DNA from: an uncultured Eubacterium sp.
Lineage (GTDB): Bacteria; Bacillota; Clostridia; Lachnospirales; Lachnospiraceae
NCBI GenBank assembly: GCA_910580075.1
Contig: CAJTVR010000018.1
Span: 1 to 15,690 of the forward strand
DNA: 15,690 nt
Direction of reading: 5' to 3'
In this document: positions 8,415 through 15,690 of the stretch, one piece after another
Layout: each line of letters begins with the position of its first letter
How positions within the stretch are numbered: the first letter of the stretch is position 1
Notes under the pieces: generated by a model
What the model saw: the letters and a program-made list of their open reading frames with translations, nothing else
What the model was told of the DNA's origin: nothing
The model's database searches: none
Position numbers and translations under genes: made by a program

Positions 8415-9387
8415 TATGTTAAAATCCATCATGGGAAATTTAGTTTATAATTTTTAGGTATTTTTTAGATTGTGTTCACAGATTAGTCACAGGAAATGGA
8501 TAGAATGAAGATGTATTAGCTGACAAGCTGATATAATTTTTCATAACTCAAGCCGCATGGAGTAATATTCATGCGGCACTCCCCTTCTAAAGCTGAACTA
8601 TTTCTGAAAAATTCCTGGTTAAAAATAATGCAGATGCAGCAGAAAGCGTGCAGTAAAACGTATAATAGATTTTGTGTATGTCATTTTGTTTTAGGTCGTT
8701 TCTGCTTTTATTTTTGATGAAGAATTTATGACATCAAAAGATATCAGATTGTTATTAATAAGATGCACTTCAGATTCTCTTTTATACTTGCTGACAGCTG
8801 GCAGGTATAAATATGTATATTGTATTTTTTAATAAACTACAAATAACGATTATTATTTGATTTAAAATTATTCTAAATATATTGAGAAGGATTTGTAAAG
8901 GGACGGTTTCGGGTAAAATTTTCTTCCTGGTATTTAAGGCATCACTAGCGATTGAAACGGAGCGTATGGAATACAGTGGTAATTGCATTATAATGTCTGC
9001 CTGAATATGTGATTTAATTCGATAAAATATATTTGATATTCGGATGTTTTGTTTATATTTTTTCAATTGAATGTTATCCTTTAGATACAGGATGCCTTCA
9101 GAGATACTCACTTAAATATAACAAAAAGTACAGTTACAAGGAATTCTGAAAGAATATTTAAGACAGACAGTGCAATATTGTATAGTTTAAGAAATAAATC
9201 AGTAAGCCTGAAAGTTACGATCAGAACTTTTATTAAGATCAGCCCGAAAATTTGTATTATGCTGCAAAGTTATACTTAAGAGGTATGTTATAAGAAAATA
9301 CAAACTGGATCAGAATAGGAGCCTGTCTGATTTCCATTTCACCAGGACCTGATCAAATGGGCAGGTGCTTAGAATGAATTACAAGGT
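8415..9387. other. Intergenic region between the aminopeptidase and gltX
   Basis: About 1 kb of A+T-rich DNA with no convincing gene. It holds the 8552-8577 hairpin. A minus-strand frame of 109 codons (9111-8782, GTG start) has no ribosome binding site and no recognised family, although its C-terminal half is hydrophobic. A short block near 8605-8640 resembles part of the aminopeptidase gene (around 7555-7595). Nothing else stands out. Confidence 0.5.
8552..8577 (+). terminator. Perfect 8-bp hairpin downstream of the aminopeptidase gene
   Basis: GCCGCATG (8552-8559) and CATGCGGC (8570-8577) pair perfectly around GAGTAATATT. It lies 138 bases past the stop and lacks a clear T-run (ACTCCCCTTCT follows), so it may be a weak terminator or another RNA element. 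Confidence 0.4.
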
Positions 9388-9580
9388 AAATGGTGGAATG
9401 CAGTTACGGTCCAGCCGCTGGCAAAACAGCAGGGAACCTTTTGCAGAAAGACAAAAGAAAGAATTGCAGTCTATATTTTGCAAAGCAAATGGCAGAATGC
9501 AGTTACAGTTCAGCCCGCTGGTAAAACAGCAGAGAATCTTTTGCAGAAAGACAAAAAGAAAGAATTGCAATTTATATTTA
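9388..9580 (+). repeat. Two diverged tandem copies of a repeat of about 93 bp
   Basis: Copy 1 (9388-9479) and copy 2 (9487-9580) align along their whole length: AAATGG..GAATGCAGTTAC, then CCGCTGG.AAAACAGCAG, then CTTTTGCAGAAAGACAAAA and GAAAGAATTGCA..., with about a dozen substitutions and two one-base insertions. Each copy has an internal GCTG...CAGC hairpin. The plus strand is open across both (9365-9586), but the copies are read in different frames, so a protein is unlikely. They look like an interspersed intergenic repeat. The end of copy 2 supplies the -35 of the gltX promoter. Confidence 0.85.
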
Positions 9581-9592
9581 AAATAGTATAAT
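9565..9592 (+). promoter_or_regulatory. Sigma-A promoter for gltX
   Basis: TTGCAA (9565-9570), 16 bases, TATAAT (9587-9592). Transcription from about 9599 leaves a leader of roughly 33 bases, too short for a T-box. The -35 and most of the spacer lie within repeat copy 2; copy 1 has TTGCAG but no TATAAT at the matching place. Confidence 0.65.
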
Positions 9593-9631
9593 ATGATAGA
9601 AGAAAATGCACAGAAACTGAGAGGATAAAAA

Positions 9632-11284
9632 ATGGATTATAATAAATTAGCAGAGCTGGTTTTTCCAGATGTATCTGGAACAGTAAATGAATTAGAAGAA
9701 CAGTTTCCAAAACGTAATCTGAATGAGGGGGCGTATGTAACGAGATTTGCACCAAGTCCTACCGGATATATGCATATTGGGGGGTTATATGCAGCTATGA
9801 TTTCAAGCAGGCTGGCACATCAGACTGGCGGTGTTTTTTATCTGCGGATTGAAGATACAGATAAGAAGCGTGAAATTGAAGGCGGAACGGATGAGATTAT
9901 CCAGTCTCTTGCAGGTTACGGGGTAGCTTTTGATGAAGGACCGTTTTCAGACGGAGAGAAAGGATATGGACCTTATAAACAGAGTGAGCGCAGAGAAATT
10001 TACAGGATATGTGCAAAGGAATTAATGAAAGCAGGACATGCATACCCGTGTTTTTGCACAGCAGATGAACTGAATGTCATCCGCAGACAGCAGGAAGAAT
10101 TGAAGGCAGACATTGGTTATTATGGAACCTATGCTGCCTGCAGGGAGATGTCTTATGAACAGATCGAAGAAAAAATAAAAGCAGGCGTGCCATTTGTTGT
10201 CCGCCTGAAAGCGCCAGAAACAGCAGCCGGACATATAACTTATTCAGATCCTATCCGGGGAAATATCGAAATGCCGGAAAACAGAATGGATCTGGTTTTA
10301 CTGAAATCGGATGGGATTCCGACCTATCATTTTGCGCATGTGGTGGATGACCATTTTATGCGTACGAACCTTGTAGTACGGGGCGATGAGTGGATGGCGT
10401 CTTATCCGCTTCATAAACAGATGTTTGATTTATGCGGGTTTGAACAGCCTGAATATCTGCATATTTCACCGATTATGAAAATGGATGGTTCCGCAAAACG
10501 AAAACTGAGCAAAAGAAAAGATCCGGAAGCTGCAGTGGGATTTTATTTAGAGCAGGGATTTCCTCCTGAAAGTGTTATGGAGTATCTGCTTACAATTGCA
10601 AATTCTAATTATGAAGAATGGCATATGGAAAATCCTGATAAACCGGGCAGTGATTTTGTGCTTTCATTAAATAAAATGCCTGTCAGCGGTGCCCTGTTTG
10701 ATATGGTAAAGCTTACGGATGTGAGCAGAGAGATTATTTCAGAATTCACAGTGGAAGAGTGCGAAAGGCAGATTTTAGAATGGTCAGAAAAATACGAACC
10801 AGACCTGTACCAGTTTGCATGTAAAAACAGCGCACAGTTTCAAGAAACAATCGGACTTTGGAAAATGTCAGGTAAAAAAGTGCGTAAAGATGTGTCAAAA
10901 TGGAGTGAACTGATGGTGATGTTTGACTATCTTTATATGCCGCAGGAAAAGTTTGAAAAGACAGCTGTGTATGAACTGGATGAAAAATATACAAAAGAAC
11001 AGTTAGAAGAGGCAGTTCTGGCCTATAAAAAGGATCTGTTTCTCAATACAGATAACTGGTTTGAACAGATGAAAACGCTAGGAGAGCCAATGGGGTACTG
11101 TCCGAATATGAAAGAATATAAGAAAAATCCGCAGTCATATAAGGGATCTATTTCAGATTTGTGCTCTATCATACGTGTTGCTGTGACTGGACATAAAAAT
11201 TCACCGGATTTATATACCATTATGAATGTGCTGGGAGAAGAGACGGTACAAAAGCGGCTGGATCATTTCCTTGCCAGGATATAA
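9632..11284 (+). CDS. gltX: Glutamate--tRNA ligase (class I)
   Basis: Charges tRNA with glutamate in the cytoplasm, possibly also tRNA-Gln if the organism uses the amidation route (not testable here). The 550-residue protein has the class I signatures: FAPSPTGYMHIGG (39-51), holding the HIGH-like motif, LRIEDTD (71-77), and KRKLSKRKDPEA (289-300), the KMSKS loop. A CxC pair (C140, C142) and C170 resemble the zinc-binding insert of bacterial GluRS. The C-terminal part (about 340-550) is the expected helical anticodon-binding region. It is longer than the common form of about 470-490 residues, and the motif reads SKRKDP where many bacterial GluRS have SKRHG, so it belongs to a divergent branch. 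AGAGG (9620-9624) sits 7 bases before ATG 9632. It is the first gene of the packed run and has its own promoter. Confidence 0.95.
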   Translation: MDYNKLAELVFPDVSGTVNELEEQFPKRNLNEGAYVTRFAPSPTGYMHIGGLYAAMISSRLAHQTGGVFYLRIEDTDKKREIEGGTDEIIQSLAGYGVAFDEGPFSDGEKGYGPYKQSERREIYRICAKELMKAGHAYPCFCTADELNVIRRQQEELKADIGYYGTYAACREMSYEQIEEKIKAGVPFVVRLKAPETAAGHITYSDPIRGNIEMPENRMDLVLLKSDGIPTYHFAHVVDDHFMRTNLVVRGDEWMASYPLHKQMFDLCGFEQPEYLHISPIMKMDGSAKRKLSKRKDPEAAVGFYLEQGFPPESVMEYLLTIANSNYEEWHMENPDKPGSDFVLSLNKMPVSGALFDMVKLTDVSREIISEFTVEECERQILEWSEKYEPDLYQFACKNSAQFQETIGLWKMSGKKVRKDVSKWSELMVMFDYLYMPQEKFEKTAVYELDEKYTKEQLEEAVLAYKKDLFLNTDNWFEQMKTLGEPMGYCPNMKEYKKNPQSYKGSISDLCSIIRVAVTGHKNSPDLYTIMNVLGEETVQKRLDHFLARI

Positions 11285-11287
11285 ACG

Positions 11288-12301
11288 ATGAAATATTATT
11301 TTGCTCCGCTTGAAGGGATCACCGGTTATATTTACAGACGGGCACACCATAGGTTTTATCCGGGGCTGGACCGGTATTATACACCTTTTATTGTTCCGAA
11401 GGAAAAAAAGTATTTAAATACAAAAGAACGTAATGATCTGCTTGCGGCAAATAATGAAGGAATGCAGGTGATTCCGCAGATTATGACCAATCAGGCGGGC
11501 GAATTTTTACGTATTACACAGGTGCTTGCGCAGGATTACGGATATAAAGAAGTGAATCTGAATCTGGGCTGTCCGTCTAGAACAGTTGTATCAAAAAAGC
11601 GCGGATCTGGATTCTTGTCTGTGCCATGCCGGCTGGAAGCATTTTTAACAGAAGTATGTAACGGGCTCGAAAAATCCGGCATAAAGCTATCCGTAAAAAC
11701 CAGGATAGGAATCGAAAATCCAGAAGAATTTGCAGATCTTTTGCAGATCTTTCTGACGCACTCTTTATCAGAACTGATTGTGCATCCCCGCCTGCAAAAA
11801 GATTTCTATCAAAACAGTCCGGACAGGCAGGCTTTTTTTATGGCATATCAGGCATTTCAGTCTGCAGAATGGGAATTATGTTATAACGGGGATGTATCCA
11901 GGGTATCAGATGCTGAAAAAATTTCTTCTGAATTTCCTGGAATTTCTGCAGTTATGATAGGAAGAGGGCTTCTGAAAAATCCTATGCTCATAGATGAAAT
12001 AAAGGCAGGGGAACATCAGGAGGAGATGGTACAACGGTTTGCAGATGAAGAATCCGAAACAGCTGAGAGAAAAAAGAGGTATCAGTTTTACCGGGTTTTA
12101 CAGGAAGATTATGCGTCTGTTTTATCAGGGGAAAAAGATGTACTGTTTAAAATGAAAGAGTTATGGTCTTATATGTGTCAGGATTTTACAGAACCGCAGA
12201 AATACTGGAAGAAAATGAAAAAGGCGCAGAAACTGTCAGATTTTGAGGCAGCTGCATTTTCTTTGTGCCGGGAGCAGAAACTTCTCTCACATAAAATATA
12301 A
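11288..12301 (+). CDS. dus: tRNA-dihydrouridine synthase
   Basis: An FMN-dependent enzyme that reduces uridines in tRNA D-loops to dihydrouridine with NADPH. The 337-residue protein opens with the family's 'FAPLEGITGYIYRRAHHRFY' FMN-binding start. It then has VNLNLGCPS (89-97) with catalytic Cys95, SVKTRIG (135-141) with the conserved Lys137, IVHPR (164-168), YNGDV (199-203) and the phosphate-binding IGRGLLKNP (224-232). The C-terminal helical domain (about 240-337) contacts tRNA. Length is typical. Its start lies 3 bases after the gltX stop with only a weak AGGA (11276-11279), so it is probably translated by coupling to gltX. Pairing with gltX makes sense as tRNA biology. The motif reads LGCPSRTVVSKKRGS, close to but not identical with DusB or DusC, so the target uridine position is not assigned. 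Confidence 0.93.
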   Translation: MKYYFAPLEGITGYIYRRAHHRFYPGLDRYYTPFIVPKEKKYLNTKERNDLLAANNEGMQVIPQIMTNQAGEFLRITQVLAQDYGYKEVNLNLGCPSRTVVSKKRGSGFLSVPCRLEAFLTEVCNGLEKSGIKLSVKTRIGIENPEEFADLLQIFLTHSLSELIVHPRLQKDFYQNSPDRQAFFMAYQAFQSAEWELCYNGDVSRVSDAEKISSEFPGISAVMIGRGLLKNPMLIDEIKAGEHQEEMVQRFADEESETAERKKRYQFYRVLQEDYASVLSGEKDVLFKMKELWSYMCQDFTEPQKYWKKMKKAQKLSDFEAAAFSLCREQKLLSHKI

Positions 12302-12315
12302 ATGCATAATATAAT

Positions 12316-12322
12316 AAAGGAG
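12316..12322 (+). promoter_or_regulatory. Ribosome binding site that sets the EIIC-like start at GTG 12329
   Basis: AAAGGAG (12316-12322) lies 6 bases before GTG 12329. It sits inside the longer frame that begins at ATG 12302, which itself directly abuts the dus stop and has no ribosome binding site of its own. Confidence 0.7.
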
Positions 12323-12328
12323 CGAAAA

Positions 12329-13393
12329 GTGATAAATCAGGTCAGGTCATTTCTAACGCGGAAAAATATACAGATATCTGCAAAAAGATATGGAATCGAT
12401 GCACTTGGTGCAATGGCGCAGGGGCTGTTTGCTTCACTATTAATCGGCACAATCATTTCAACACTGGGAAAGCAGTTTGGAATCGGTATACTGGAAACAG
12501 CAGGAGGCTATGCAAAAGCTTCTTCAGGTGCTGCAATGGCAGCATCGATTGGTCTGGCCCTGCAGTGTCCTTCTTTAGTACTTTTTTCTCTGCTGGCGGT
12601 AGGAACAGCAGCAAATGAATCAGGCGGAGCGGGCGGCCCTCTGGCCGTGCTGATCGTTTCTATTGTGGCTGCAGAATTTGGGAAAGCAGTGTCAAAGGAA
12701 ACAAAAGCAGATATACTGGTAACACCATTTGTAACTATATGTACAGGAGTAATACTGTCTGTGTGGCTGGCTCCGTCCATTGGAGCAGCAGCAAGTGCTG
12801 TCGGCACAGCAATTATGTGGGCGACCGAGCTGCAGCCATTTTTTATGGGAATGGCGGTTTCTGTTATCGCAGGGATTGCTCTGACGCTGCCTGTCAGCAG
12901 TGCAGCAATCTGTGCGGCACTCGGACTGACCGGACTGGCAGGCGGGGCTGCTCTGGCAGGATGCTGTGCACAGATGGTTGGATTTGCAGTTATTAGCTTT
13001 CGGGAAAACAGATGGGGCGGCCTGATAGCCCAGGGCATAGGAACAAGCATGCTTCAGATGGGCAATATCATTAAAAATCCGAGAATCTGGCTTCCGGCTA
13101 TTTTAACATCTGCAGTTACCGGACCGCTGGCAGCCTGTGTATTTAAAATGAAAATGAATGGAGAGGCAGTCGCATCTGGCATGGGAACCTGCGGACTGGT
13201 GGGGCAGATTGGACTGTATACAGGATGGCTGAATGATATTGCAGGAGGAGTAAAAGCAGCGGTCACAGCATCAGACTGGATTGCAATGGTGCTGATTTGT
13301 TTTCTGCTTCCAGGTGTTCTGTCCTGGCTGTTTGGAGCATTTTTTCGGAAAATTGGATGGATACAGGAAAATGATTTGAAACTGGAACTGTAA
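12329..13393 (+). CDS. PTS EIIC-like membrane protein (PTS_EIIC_2 type)
   Basis: An integral membrane protein resembling the stand-alone IIC-like family (PTS_EIIC_2). About nine to ten hydrophobic segments span residues 20-340, rich in Gly and Ala. The family hallmark lies near the C-terminus: GNIIKNPRIW, then TSAVTGPLAACVFKMKMN and GMGTCGLVGQIGLYTGW. No EIIA, EIIB or HPr gene is nearby, so sugar transport by phosphorylation cannot be claimed; the real substrate is unknown. I prefer GTG 12329 (354 residues) because of the AAAGGAG before it; ATG 12302 would give 363 residues. It follows dus directly and precedes the CDF gene by 15 bases, which suggests co-transcription. A minus-strand open frame across it (13050-12508) is a shadow caused by Ala/Gly-rich codons. 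Confidence 0.85.
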   Translation: MINQVRSFLTRKNIQISAKRYGIDALGAMAQGLFASLLIGTIISTLGKQFGIGILETAGGYAKASSGAAMAASIGLALQCPSLVLFSLLAVGTAANESGGAGGPLAVLIVSIVAAEFGKAVSKETKADILVTPFVTICTGVILSVWLAPSIGAAASAVGTAIMWATELQPFFMGMAVSVIAGIALTLPVSSAAICAALGLTGLAGGAALAGCCAQMVGFAVISFRENRWGGLIAQGIGTSMLQMGNIIKNPRIWLPAILTSAVTGPLAACVFKMKMNGEAVASGMGTCGLVGQIGLYTGWLNDIAGGVKAAVTASDWIAMVLICFLLPGVLSWLFGAFFRKIGWIQENDLKLEL

Positions 13394-13408
13394 AGGAAAC
13401 ATAAAATA

Positions 13409-14323
13409 ATGAATATGGATTTAAGATATGAACCGGATATCACAGAACAGGTTGTTATGAAAGTGTCAAGAAACAGTATTTTTGCAAATATGCTGCTTTC
13501 TTTATTCAAATTTGCAGCTGGTCTTGCCGCTTCTTCCGGGGCAATGATTTCTGATGCTGTGCATTCTGCTTCTGATGTATTCAGCACACTGATTGTGATT
13601 GCCGGTGTAAAAATGTCACGCAAGGAGGCTGATAAAGAACACCCATATGGTCATGAACGCATGGAATGTGTTGCAGCAATTCTGCTTGCAGCAGTACTTT
13701 TTCTGACCGGTGCTGGAATCGGTTACAGTGGAATTGCCAAAATTGCAGCCGGAGATTATGAGAAACTGGCTGTTCCAGGAGTTTTTGCACTAGCAGCTGC
13801 AGTCGTATCGATTGCAGTAAAAGAATGGATGTTCTGGTATACAAGATATTATGCAAAAAAGACAGACTGCGGAGCGCTGATGGCAGATGCATGGCATCAT
13901 CGTTCGGATGCTCTTTCTTCTGTCGGATCTTTTGCTGGAATATTTGGGGCAAGAATCGGATTTCCAGTCATGGATCCGCTGGCAAGTGTTATTATCTGTG
14001 TGTTTATTGTAAAGGCTGCATATGATATTTTTAAGGATGCAGTAGATAAAATGGTTGATAAGGCATGTGATGATCATATGATCGAGCAGCTGAAAAAAAC
14101 AGTGCTTGGCCAGCAGGGTGTCATTCGGATTGATGATATGATTACAAGGGAGTTTGGAAACCGGGTTTATGTGGATATTGAAATTGCAGCAGATGGCGCA
14201 AAGACACTGTATGAAACACATGAGATTGCTGAAGCTGTGCATGACCGGATTGAACTGGAATTTCCGAATGTAAAGCATATTATGGTGCATGTAAATCCTG
14301 ATAAAGAAAAAAAGAAATTTTAA
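13409..14323 (+). CDS. Cation diffusion facilitator (CDF) family metal transporter
   Basis: Exports divalent metal ions across the cytoplasmic membrane, driven by proton exchange. The 304-residue protein has six expected membrane segments (from about 22 to 215) and a soluble C-terminal metal-sensing domain (about 218-300). The transport site appears to be H52 and D56 in SDAVHSASD (48-56) on the second segment, and H163 and D167 in ADAWHHRSD (159-167) on the fifth. The HPYGHERME block (78-86) is a typical loop after segment 2. An H-D/H-D site is usual in zinc-type members, but iron, cobalt or manganese cannot be excluded. ATG 13409 follows AAAGGA (13392-13397) at 11 bases; Met3 (13415) is less well placed. 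It starts 15 bases after the EIIC-like gene, and 90 bases separate it from the next preferred start. Confidence 0.93.
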   Translation: MNMDLRYEPDITEQVVMKVSRNSIFANMLLSLFKFAAGLAASSGAMISDAVHSASDVFSTLIVIAGVKMSRKEADKEHPYGHERMECVAAILLAAVLFLTGAGIGYSGIAKIAAGDYEKLAVPGVFALAAAVVSIAVKEWMFWYTRYYAKKTDCGALMADAWHHRSDALSSVGSFAGIFGARIGFPVMDPLASVIICVFIVKAAYDIFKDAVDKMVDKACDDHMIEQLKKTVLGQQGVIRIDDMITREFGNRVYVDIEIAADGAKTLYETHEIAEAVHDRIELEFPNVKHIMVHVNPDKEKKKF

Positions 14324-14400
14324 CAGATACGATATGTACAGGGTGTATCAGGGAAACTATTGTGCCTGCTATAAATAAGATGCATGGCATTAGCAGAAAC

Positions 14401-14407
14401 GAAAGGG
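14401..14407 (+). promoter_or_regulatory. Ribosome binding site favouring the HD-protein start at 14414
   Basis: GAAAGGG (14401-14407) is 6 bases before ATG 14414. The upstream in-frame ATG at 14384 is preceded only by AAATAAGATGC, a poor site, so the shorter protein is preferred. Confidence 0.6.
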
Positions 14408-14413
14408 AAAAAC

Positions 14414-15010
14414 ATGGATAAAGAACGTTTAGACAGACAGTTTGCATTTGCCAGGGAAATTGATAAAGAAAAACAGATTGGCCGCCAGACCTATCTTTCG
14501 GATGCTTCGCGGAAAGAAACAGATGCAGAACATGCCTGGCATGCCGCAGTCATGACAATTTTATTAAGTGAATATGCAAATGATAAGATTGATATACTCA
14601 AAACAGTATCAATGATTTTAATACATGATATTGTTGAAATCGATGCCGGAGATACGTACGCATATGATGAAGAAGGCAGAAAAACCCAGCGTCAGAGGGA
14701 AGAATGTGCAGCACAGCGGATATATGGCATGCTTCCAGAAGATCAGGAAAAAAAGCTGCGTGATTTATGGGAAGAATTTGAAGAAGGAAAGACACCGGAA
14801 GCGAAATTTGCACGGGCCATGGATCATATTCAGCCAGTTATGCTAAATGCAGCTGCAGACGGAAAATCCTGGGAAGAACATGGTGTAACGCTTGCTCAGA
14901 TTTTAAACAGAAATAAAACGACAAAAGAAGGTTCCAAAACATTGTGGGAATATGCAAGAAAAAACTGGATTGATAAACATGTTGAATCTGGAAAAATACG
15001 TCCGGAATAA
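14414..15010 (+). CDS. HD-domain phosphohydrolase (YfbR/HDDC2-like)
   Basis: A 198-residue cytoplasmic protein of the HD superfamily, of the kind that includes 5'-deoxynucleotidases. From Met at 14414 it reads MDKERLDRQFAFAREIDKEK. The metal-binding residues are visible: H40 in DAEHAWH (37-43), H71-D72 in ILIHDIVEIDAGD (68-80), and D137 in FARAMDHIQP (132-141). The E75/D77/D80 residues after the HD pair are as in the YfbR/HDDC2 group, which removes phosphate from deoxynucleoside monophosphates. The exact substrate is inferred, not shown. ATG 14384 in the same frame would add ten residues. Spacing is 90 bases from the CDF stop and 10 bases to hydE, so it probably belongs to the same unit. Length and motifs are normal for the family and nothing appears damaged. 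Confidence 0.88.
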   Translation: MDKERLDRQFAFAREIDKEKQIGRQTYLSDASRKETDAEHAWHAAVMTILLSEYANDKIDILKTVSMILIHDIVEIDAGDTYAYDEEGRKTQRQREECAAQRIYGMLPEDQEKKLRDLWEEFEEGKTPEAKFARAMDHIQPVMLNAAADGKSWEEHGVTLAQILNRNKTTKEGSKTLWEYARKNWIDKHVESGKIRPE

Positions 15011-15020
15011 GGAGGAGTGA

Positions 15021-15690
15021 ATGATTCAGGCAAAGCTGCTGACAGACCAATTAAGAAAAGAACGGACGCTGGATCAAGAGAAATTCAGACAGCTGCTCGA
15101 AATCCAGGATCCTTCTGACCTGGATTACCTGTATCTGAATGCAAGGCAGGTACAGATTATGCATTATGGAAAAAAGGTTTATGCCCGGGGACTGATAGAA
15201 TTTACAAATTACTGCCGCAATAATTGTTATTACTGCGGTATCCGGAGGGATAATACGAACCTGCAGCGCTACCGCTTAACTGAAGACCAGATTTATAACT
15301 GTGCCAGGGAGGGATATGCACTTGGATTTCGTACGTTTGTCCTTCAGGGAGGCGAAGATGGATACTACACAAAAGAAAAACTGGGGAATGTGATCTGTCA
15401 GCTGAAAAAAATGTTTCCAGACTGTGCAGTTACACTTTCTTTTGGCGAATGGGATTTTGAAACATACCAGTACTGGTATGACTGCGGAGCAGACCGTTAC
15501 CTGCTGCGTCATGAAACTGCATGCGAGTCCCATTACCGTATGCTGCATCCAGGAGAAATGATACTTTCAAACCGTAAAAACTGTTTAAGGCAGCTGAAAG
15601 AAATTGGATATCAGGCCGGTTCAGGATTTATGACAGGTTCACCCGGACAGACGCTGGATACACTGATTGAAGATTTAAGATATCTGCAGC
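15021..15690 (+). CDS. hydE: [FeFe]-hydrogenase maturase HydE, radical SAM (3' end outside window)
   Basis: Only the first 223 codons are present. HydE is a radical-SAM enzyme that helps build the two-iron subcluster of the [FeFe]-hydrogenase H-cluster. ATG 15021 follows GGAGGAG (15011-15017), the best ribosome binding site in the operon. Visible features are a helical N-terminus, the cluster motif CRNNCYYC (C65, C69, C72) within 'IEFTNYCRNNCYYCGIRR', FVLQGGED (106-113, the SAM-contacting GGE-like region), and ADRYLLRHETA (154-164), typical of HydE rather than biotin synthase or PylB. The protein is usually about 350 residues, so about 130 codons are missing. The open frame is intact to the edge. 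HydF and HydG are not in the window. Presence implies fermentative hydrogen metabolism. Confidence 0.92.
   Translation, partial: MIQAKLLTDQLRKERTLDQEKFRQLLEIQDPSDLDYLYLNARQVQIMHYGKKVYARGLIEFTNYCRNNCYYCGIRRDNTNLQRYRLTEDQIYNCAREGYALGFRTFVLQGGEDGYYTKEKLGNVICQLKKMFPDCAVTLSFGEWDFETYQYWYDCGADRYLLRHETACESHYRMLHPGEMILSNRKNCLRQLKEIGYQAGSGFMTGSPGQTLDTLIEDLRYLQ

Noticed and set aside
8782..9111. 109-codon minus-strand frame with hydrophobic C-terminal half
   Set aside because: GTG start, no ribosome binding site, A+T-rich, no recognised family. Left as unsupported, though it is the best candidate in that gap.
9365..9586. 73-codon frame across the tandem repeat
   Set aside because: The two repeat copies are read in different frames, so the protein is not conserved between copies; better explained as an intergenic repeat.
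9593..9631. T-box riboswitch before gltX
   Set aside because: The leader is only about 33 bases from the promoter to the start, too short for a T-box, and no specifier stem or antiterminator is visible.
12508..13050. 180-codon minus-strand frame
   Set aside because: Antisense to the EIIC-like gene; a by-product of its Ala/Gly-rich codons, with no family match.
13054..13623. 189-codon minus-strand frame
   Set aside because: Spans the end of the EIIC-like gene and the start of the CDF gene in antisense; no match and no sensible ribosome binding site.
13790..14290. 166-codon minus-strand frame
   Set aside because: Antisense to the CDF gene, whose motifs are clear on the plus strand.

Overview
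The window looks like chromosome from a low-GC Gram-positive anaerobe, most likely a gut Lachnospiraceae-type Firmicute. The basis is A+T-rich DNA, AGGAGG-type ribosome binding sites, clear TTGAAA/TATAAT promoters, the style of the 550-residue glutamyl-tRNA synthetase, and a radical-SAM [FeFe]-hydrogenase maturase (HydE). The genus cannot be fixed from this sequence alone.

It falls into two very different halves. Positions 1 to about 6430 hold no intact gene that I can recognise. The first 330 bases are a hairpin-rich, relatively GC-rich stretch that may be the non-coding end of a mobile element. After it comes an insertion-sequence graveyard: an IS1182-type transposase N-terminal half (597-1259, minus), an IS5-type transposase fragment (1666-2170, minus), a nearly full-length but frameshifted IS630-type transposase (2171-3349, minus), a likely IS3-family OrfA relic (3456-3776, minus), and an IS982-type element (3849-4973, plus). 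The IS982 element still has matching 14-bp terminal inverted repeats, but its transposase is killed by two stop codons and a frameshift. Just right of it is what looks like the tail of a broken gene (4979-5260) followed by a terminator-like hairpin (5284-5325). Then comes more than 1 kb of A+T-rich DNA with no recognisable gene.

Positions 6435 to the end are live chromosome, all on the plus strand. A consensus promoter (6435-6463) leads into a 614-residue M24 aminopeptidase P. A 1.2-kb gap follows, ending in a pair of diverged tandem repeats (9388-9580) that run into the gltX promoter (9565-9592). From 9632 there is a tightly packed run: gltX (glutamyl-tRNA synthetase), dus (tRNA-dihydrouridine synthase, 3 bases later), a PTS EIIC-like membrane protein (directly abutting), a CDF cation exporter, an HD-domain hydrolase, and hydE, which runs off the end. 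Spacings of 0-30 bases for most pairs suggest one transcription unit. Its members mix tRNA charging and modification, membrane transport, probable nucleotide hydrolysis and metallocofactor assembly.

No tRNA, rRNA, CRISPR array, phage, resistance or defence genes were seen. I found no convincing new biological system. The points most worth a second look are the structured left end, the perfect 18-bp palindrome inside the dead IS630 gene, the gene tail beside IS982, and the repeat pair that feeds the gltX promoter.
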